Source of the DNA: Candidatus Parcubacteria bacterium | Lineage (GTDB): Bacteria > Patescibacteriota > Patescibacteriia > UBA1558 > GWA2-36-10 | Reading direction: 5' to 3' | DNA: 9,561 bases | Assembly: GCA_023246135.1 (NCBI GenBank) | Contig: JAHFJB010000008.1 | Coordinates: 1-9,561, forward strand | In this document: piece after piece, positions 6,031 through 9,561 of the stretch | How positions within the stretch are numbered: the first letter of the stretch is position 1 | How the letters are laid out: the number at the start of each line of letters is the position of its first letter | Notes under the pieces: generated by a model | Database searches by the model: none | What the model was told of the DNA's origin: nothing | The model's input: only the letters and a program-made list of their open reading frames with translations | Made by a program: the position numbers and the translations under genes

Positions 6031-9000
6031 TTAATCCTTATCAAATGGCCGACCATATTGATCTACTATTTTTTTCCCCTCTTTGCCACTGGTTTCTCCC
6101 TCTTTTGATTTTTTAATAGGTTTTTCCTGAATCTTAACACCGCTAGTATCCACAGCCATTAAATGTTCAATACTAAAATCAATGCCAATCTTTTTATATT
6201 TTTCATTGCCATAAATCTTCTGCATAGCTTCTAACCATTGTTTCAATGGGTTTTCAACATCCTTGCCATTCTCATCTTTTTGCTTAGTATTAAGTAAATC
6301 CACAATGGTCTTTTTCTCAACTTTGGCTGTTCGTTGTAAAATAGCGGCAATATGCATAAAATCTTGCCCAATAAGCTCCAAACTTTGGGGTAGTATTCCT
6401 TTTTGCATAGATTTTGTATCGCCATACATCTGCATGGCAGCGGCGGCCAAATCAGGGGCTATATTATCCATCAAAACTTTTTGTGGTAACTTACCATAAC
6501 GTGCTAATCTATCTACAAAATAATGAGTTTGGTCTTCAGTCATAACTGTAAAGGCTTGGGCTTGCTGCTGATGTTCGGAAGATTCTATCAAGTGATCCAA
6601 CATTACTGCCTCCCTATGATTACCAATATTAGCCTCAGCAAAGCGAGAACCATGGGCGCCATCAGCTACCTCTGTCCAAAAAGTTCTAGACATGAACCCA
6701 TGCGCCGTTCTATCATTACCCGCAACTTCTGCCAACATTCTCTCCATAATTCCACGAAAACCCTGCTCACCAAACTTAGCTGTAAAACGAGGATCAAGGT
6801 CACTAGGCTTGGTCTGAGCAATCTGCTTCAACACTTTCAAAACTTCTTGATGACGGCGTTTATATACTGCCCCGTTCTCCATAGTAGAAAATAGTTGGTC
6901 TCTAGCCGCCGTTCCCTCCTCAGACTCTTTTGCTAAAGTTTTAGCTTGAGAAATGATATCTGCTCTAGCAGTCACTGGAGCTGTGTATTTCAGGGCATAT
7001 AAATTAATTCTTTCATTCCTTTCCTGCTCTGACAAATTAGGATTCATGATATCATCAATCAACTCCTTATCATTATAGTAATCAAATTTTTCATTGCCAT
7101 TTTTGTCACGACTCATTGATTTCAAGGCAAGAATCTGTTGATAACGCTCCTGGCGATGAGCCTCAAATTCTTTTTCTTTAATATTGCCTTTTCCATCCAA
7201 AAATCCCTGTCTAATCACATTACCCTCATCATCTAACTCATCCTGTCTTAAATACTCTGGCAAGCTACTTGGATCACCTAAATAGACATTATCCAAATCG
7301 TAAGCCTCACTTTTTCTTTCTTCAAATTCGTCTTCTGTTTCATAATGCCACCTTTGCAATCTAGAACCCACTTGACCTGGCTTAATTTTTGCTGCCCTAG
7401 CATATGCTTCGTGGGCAGCTACTATCAATCTCTCTGGACCAATTTTTGTAATCTTACCAGTCTTTGGATCCAATTTATCACCTACCATTTGTGGATAAAA
7501 TTTTCCTAAACTCAGCCCAGCTATAACTGCCCTGCTGTTAGATATATTGTTTTGGGCAATACCTCTTTTATCTTGATCAAGGCCCTCCTCTGGTATATCA
7601 AGCGTTGACAACTCTGTAACTCCCCCAGCCCAATCCATATTCTCTTCAATAAACCTACCCAACGATCCCCTGTCTGACTTGGTCATCTTGAGAGCTGCAG
7701 CGGAAATTGCATTTGGATCGGCATGACCATGACTAGGATCAAATAAAGCATTCATGCCAACAACCGCTCCTTCTTTGGCTTTACCATCATCATCCCACAG
7801 ATTGCCAGAATTAAAATTATTTAAAAGACCGCCTATGCCTTTCTTCCTGATTATACGCATTGCTTCCTGATGTCCTTGCTCGCCACTTGCAAAAGTCCAA
7901 TATTCCTCTTGAACTTTTTGCATTCTTTCTTCATCACCAGTCCGCCTAAGCAGATTGGTAGCCCAATCAGCATTCTTCTCAGTTACTTCACCCCTATCTA
8001 CCATATATTGGGCTGCTAGCACATCTTTATCACGATTACCAGCAAAGGATGTAATAGTTGAATAAGCCTTGGCGGCTGCTCCAGTCTTCGGTATGCCAAA
8101 TACACTGCCTCTGGTCATCTGACTCTTAAAGAATGCGCCACGCTGCGTAGGCTTAATATGCTTAACATCCTCTTCTTTTTCTTTTTGGATACGCATGGCA
8201 TCATAGCCTTGCATCTTCATGGCTGCCCTCTGTACTCTACCACCAACAAAAGGTATATTACTCCAAACCTTAGCCGGGACAACGCCAAATGCCCTTTTGG
8301 CTTCTCCGTCCGCCGTAACAAAACCGGAAGCCAACCCAGCGCCTGCCCGAGATAGCATACCTCCAGGATAACGGCGCGCCAATTTGGAAGCATAATCAGT
8401 AGCACCCTTGGCTGCTTTACCAGCCAATTGAGATCCGGCTGCTCCCGATGCACCTACGAACTTTAGAGAAGACACCAAAAGCACCATGGCAATAACATAA
8501 TTCATGACGTTGCTAGGGCTAGCTGAGCTACTTAAATCTGTGACAGAAACGCCGGCAACTGACCCAGTGGCATTGGACATGACAAAACCTTTGTATATAT
8601 CGCCACGGCCAGTGATGGTAAAAGCCAGCCATAAGAAAAAAACTAGGACTGGCCCGGAAAATAAATTACTGCCCAACTGTGATAGCCATTTATTAAAATA
8701 TGATTGGGTCTTAGGAAATACATAAGCCAAAAAAGCTAAAGGCGACAAAACTATCAAAACCCATAAGGTAACAATCCTAGCCGCCAACATAGCAATAAAC
8801 ACACCAATAACCACTACTGCCAAAACCAACATAAAAGATGATAATATCAAAGACGCCAAAAAATTACCCAATGATTGCCCAGCAGTAGCAGTTGTAGACA
8901 AGCCCAAGGCTACTATAAGATTACCAGTAGCCACACCCTTGATAGCTTGCACAAAAGTCAACATCACTACCTGCGACAAATCAATGGCCAAACCTACGAA

Positions 9001-9390
9001 AGTCCGACTAAAATTGATAAGTATTGCTATAATAATCAAACGTGACAAGAGTTGCTTATAACCATAAGAACGAACCCTGAGTATAGTGGCAAATGCTATA
9101 ACCAAAAGAACCAAAATAAACATCATATTGGAGACATCTCTCAAGGCCGTCCAACCAACAACTACTCCCTGTTCATTAATAAAATTGTTGTACTGAGCTA
9201 TGGTTGGCAAAAGCCACATCTCTAATTGTAAGAGTAACCAAGCTGGAGACATTATCAAATTCTGGATAGTAGTACCAAATAAATTAACAAGTGGGCTTAC
9301 AGCAAAGGCTAGTTTAGGCATTAGCAAGCCTAAACCTATTGCTGACGAGAGTAGCAACCATTTATTAGATAGCTTATTGGCTATTTTCAT
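6031..9390 (-). CDS. VirB6/TrbL-like polytopic membrane protein with very long C-terminal region
   Basis: VirB6/TrbL proteins are inner-membrane channel components of type IV secretion systems. Residues 1-30 look like a signal peptide or signal anchor (hydrophobic core, LAFA before VSPL). Hydrophobic segments follow near 44-65, 86-104, 114-136, 140-160, 175-203, 206-225, 243-260 and 296-312. The sequences RDVSNMMFILVLLVIAFATI (about 84-103) and VLSPLAFLAYVFPKTQSYF (about 214-232) are the features I associate with TrbL/VirB6-like proteins. A Gly/Ala-rich stretch (312-357) is followed by about 760 hydrophilic, largely helical residues rich in charged amino acids and lacking further membrane spans, presumably cytoplasmic. 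That tail makes it far longer than a typical VirB6 (about 300 residues); long-tailed VirB6 forms are known in Rickettsiales. It is preceded by a secreted-looking gene end and followed by a 415-residue protein. ATG 9390 has a weak AGGA 10 nt upstream. Assignment is by pattern only. Confidence 0.8.
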   Translation of the reverse strand: MKIANKLSNKWLLLSSAIGLGLLMPKLAFAVSPLVNLFGTTIQNLIMSPAWLLLQLEMWLLPTIAQYNNFINEQGVVVGWTALRDVSNMMFILVLLVIAFATILRVRSYGYKQLLSRLIIIAILINFSRTFVGLAIDLSQVVMLTFVQAIKGVATGNLIVALGLSTTATAGQSLGNFLASLILSSFMLVLAVVVIGVFIAMLAARIVTLWVLIVLSPLAFLAYVFPKTQSYFNKWLSQLGSNLFSGPVLVFFLWLAFTITGRGDIYKGFVMSNATGSVAGVSVTDLSSSASPSNVMNYVIAMVLLVSSLKFVGASGAAGSQLAGKAAKGATDYASKLARRYPGGMLSRAGAGLASGFVTADGEAKRAFGVVPAKVWSNIPFVGGRVQRAAMKMQGYDAMRIQKEKEEDVKHIKPTQRGAFFKSQMTRGSVFGIPKTGAAAKAYSTITSFAGNRDKDVLAAQYMVDRGEVTEKNADWATNLLRRTGDEERMQKVQEEYWTFASGEQGHQEAMRIIRKKGIGGLLNNFNSGNLWDDDGKAKEGAVVGMNALFDPSHGHADPNAISAAALKMTKSDRGSLGRFIEENMDWAGGVTELSTLDIPEEGLDQDKRGIAQNNISNSRAVIAGLSLGKFYPQMVGDKLDPKTGKITKIGPERLIVAAHEAYARAAKIKPGQVGSRLQRWHYETEDEFEERKSEAYDLDNVYLGDPSSLPEYLRQDELDDEGNVIRQGFLDGKGNIKEKEFEAHRQERYQQILALKSMSRDKNGNEKFDYYNDKELIDDIMNPNLSEQERNERINLYALKYTAPVTARADIISQAKTLAKESEEGTAARDQLFSTMENGAVYKRRHQEVLKVLKQIAQTKPSDLDPRFTAKFGEQGFRGIMERMLAEVAGNDRTAHGFMSRTFWTEVADGAHGSRFAEANIGNHREAVMLDHLIESSEHQQQAQAFTVMTEDQTHYFVDRLARYGKLPQKVLMDNIAPDLAAAAMQMYGDTKSMQKGILPQSLELIGQDFMHIAAILQRTAKVEKKTIVDLLNTKQKDENGKDVENPLKQWLEAMQKIYGNEKYKKIGIDFSIEHLMAVDTSGVKIQEKPIKKSKEGETSGKEGKKIVDQYGRPFDKD

Positions 9391-9404
9391 AAAACAATTA
9401 TCCT

Positions 9405-9410
9405 ATTATA
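9405..9410 (-). promoter_or_regulatory. Possible -10 element before the VirB6-like gene
   Basis: TATAAT (9410-9405) lies in the 38-nt gap between the upstream stop codon and the ATG at 9390. Transcription would start near 9398, giving a leader of only about 7 nt. No good -35 is seen at 16-18 nt. The adjacent AGGA (9404-9401) would act as a ribosome site only on a longer transcript from upstream. Either reading is possible; readthrough from the upstream gene is equally likely. Confidence 0.35.
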
Positions 9411-9428
9411 CAATTAATCTATTACACT

Positions 9429-9561
9429 TTATTTATACACTTTTATCCAGCCGCCAAAATGCTCTTCGGTTAACCAACCCCAGCGGTCAATCACTCTTAT
9501 AGTTGGCTGATAGCAAGAAGCATTTGGATCATTTGGCCGTCCACCTACGCCATTACAAGGA
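9429..9561 (-). CDS. C-terminal end of a Cys/Trp-containing protein, 5' end outside window
   Basis: Reading from the right edge on the minus strand (first full codon 9560-9558), 43 codons are open and end at TAA (9431-9429). The peptide begins PCNGVGGRPNDPNASCYQ, continues PTIRVIDRWGWLTEEHFGGW and ends IKVYK. Two cysteines about 14 residues apart and the Gly/Asn/Pro-rich start suggest an extracytoplasmic, possibly disulfide-bonded end. From memory, a WGW-type ending occurs in large exported proteins encoded next to VirB6-like genes in CPR genomes, but I cannot confirm it. The stop is 38 nt before the VirB6-like ATG, so the two genes are probably in one operon. The two other minus-strand frames here are interrupted early. 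The full protein and its function cannot be judged from this fragment. Confidence 0.72.
   Translation of the reverse strand, partial: PCNGVGGRPNDPNASCYQPTIRVIDRWGWLTEEHFGGWIKVYK

Noticed and set aside
6523..6894. 123-codon plus-strand open frame inside the VirB6-like gene
   Set aside because: It is antisense to a continuous 1119-codon frame and has the composition of a shadow frame.
9200..9502. 100-codon plus-strand open frame across the VirB6-like start
   Set aside because: It is antisense to the VirB6-like N-terminus, the intergenic gap and the upstream gene end, all of which are better supported on the minus strand.

Overview
The window looks like a piece of an A+T-rich genome of a Candidate Phyla Radiation bacterium (Patescibacteria, perhaps Parcubacteria-like). 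The reasons are the ribosomal-protein operon with elongation factor P in last place and no rplI, the S6 protein with a basic linker and a short C-terminal helix, the stand-alone Trm11-like methyltransferase, and a VirB6/TrbL-like membrane protein with a very long soluble tail. The lineage is inferred from gene content and family memory; there is no 16S gene here. The standard code fits: all eight visible stops are TAA, and no in-frame TGA is needed. All eight complete starts are ATG, and seven have no convincing Shine-Dalgarno sequence.

Layout, left to right. Positions 1-1388 (minus) hold the first 462 codons of a large uncharacterised protein with helical ends and a Pro/Ala/Lys-rich middle; its 3' end is outside the window. 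It has its own extended -10 promoter just after a strong hairpin terminator (1451-1489). That terminator closes the minus-strand operon rpsF-ssb-rpsR-efp (3330 to 1511). The operon starts from a likely promoter at 3432-3460 and has a leader of about 95 nt with two hairpins that may be an S6:S18 autoregulatory site. Across a 238-bp divergent spacer lies the only plus-strand gene, a Trm11/TrmG10-like RNA methyltransferase (3569-4786). It ends 24 bp inside the 3' end of the next gene.

The right half (4763-9561, minus) is one transcriptional direction: the C-terminal end of a Cys- and Trp-containing protein (stop at 9429), then the 1119-residue polytopic VirB6/TrbL-like protein, then a 415-residue soluble helical protein 20 nt downstream. 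I read these three as part of a CPR-type secretion or conjugation-like envelope apparatus placed next to translation genes. Only the VirB6-like assignment has direct sequence support. The translation genes work together in the ribosome (S6, S18, EF-P) and in single-stranded DNA binding (SSB). No tRNA, rRNA, CRISPR array, insertion sequence or transposase was seen.
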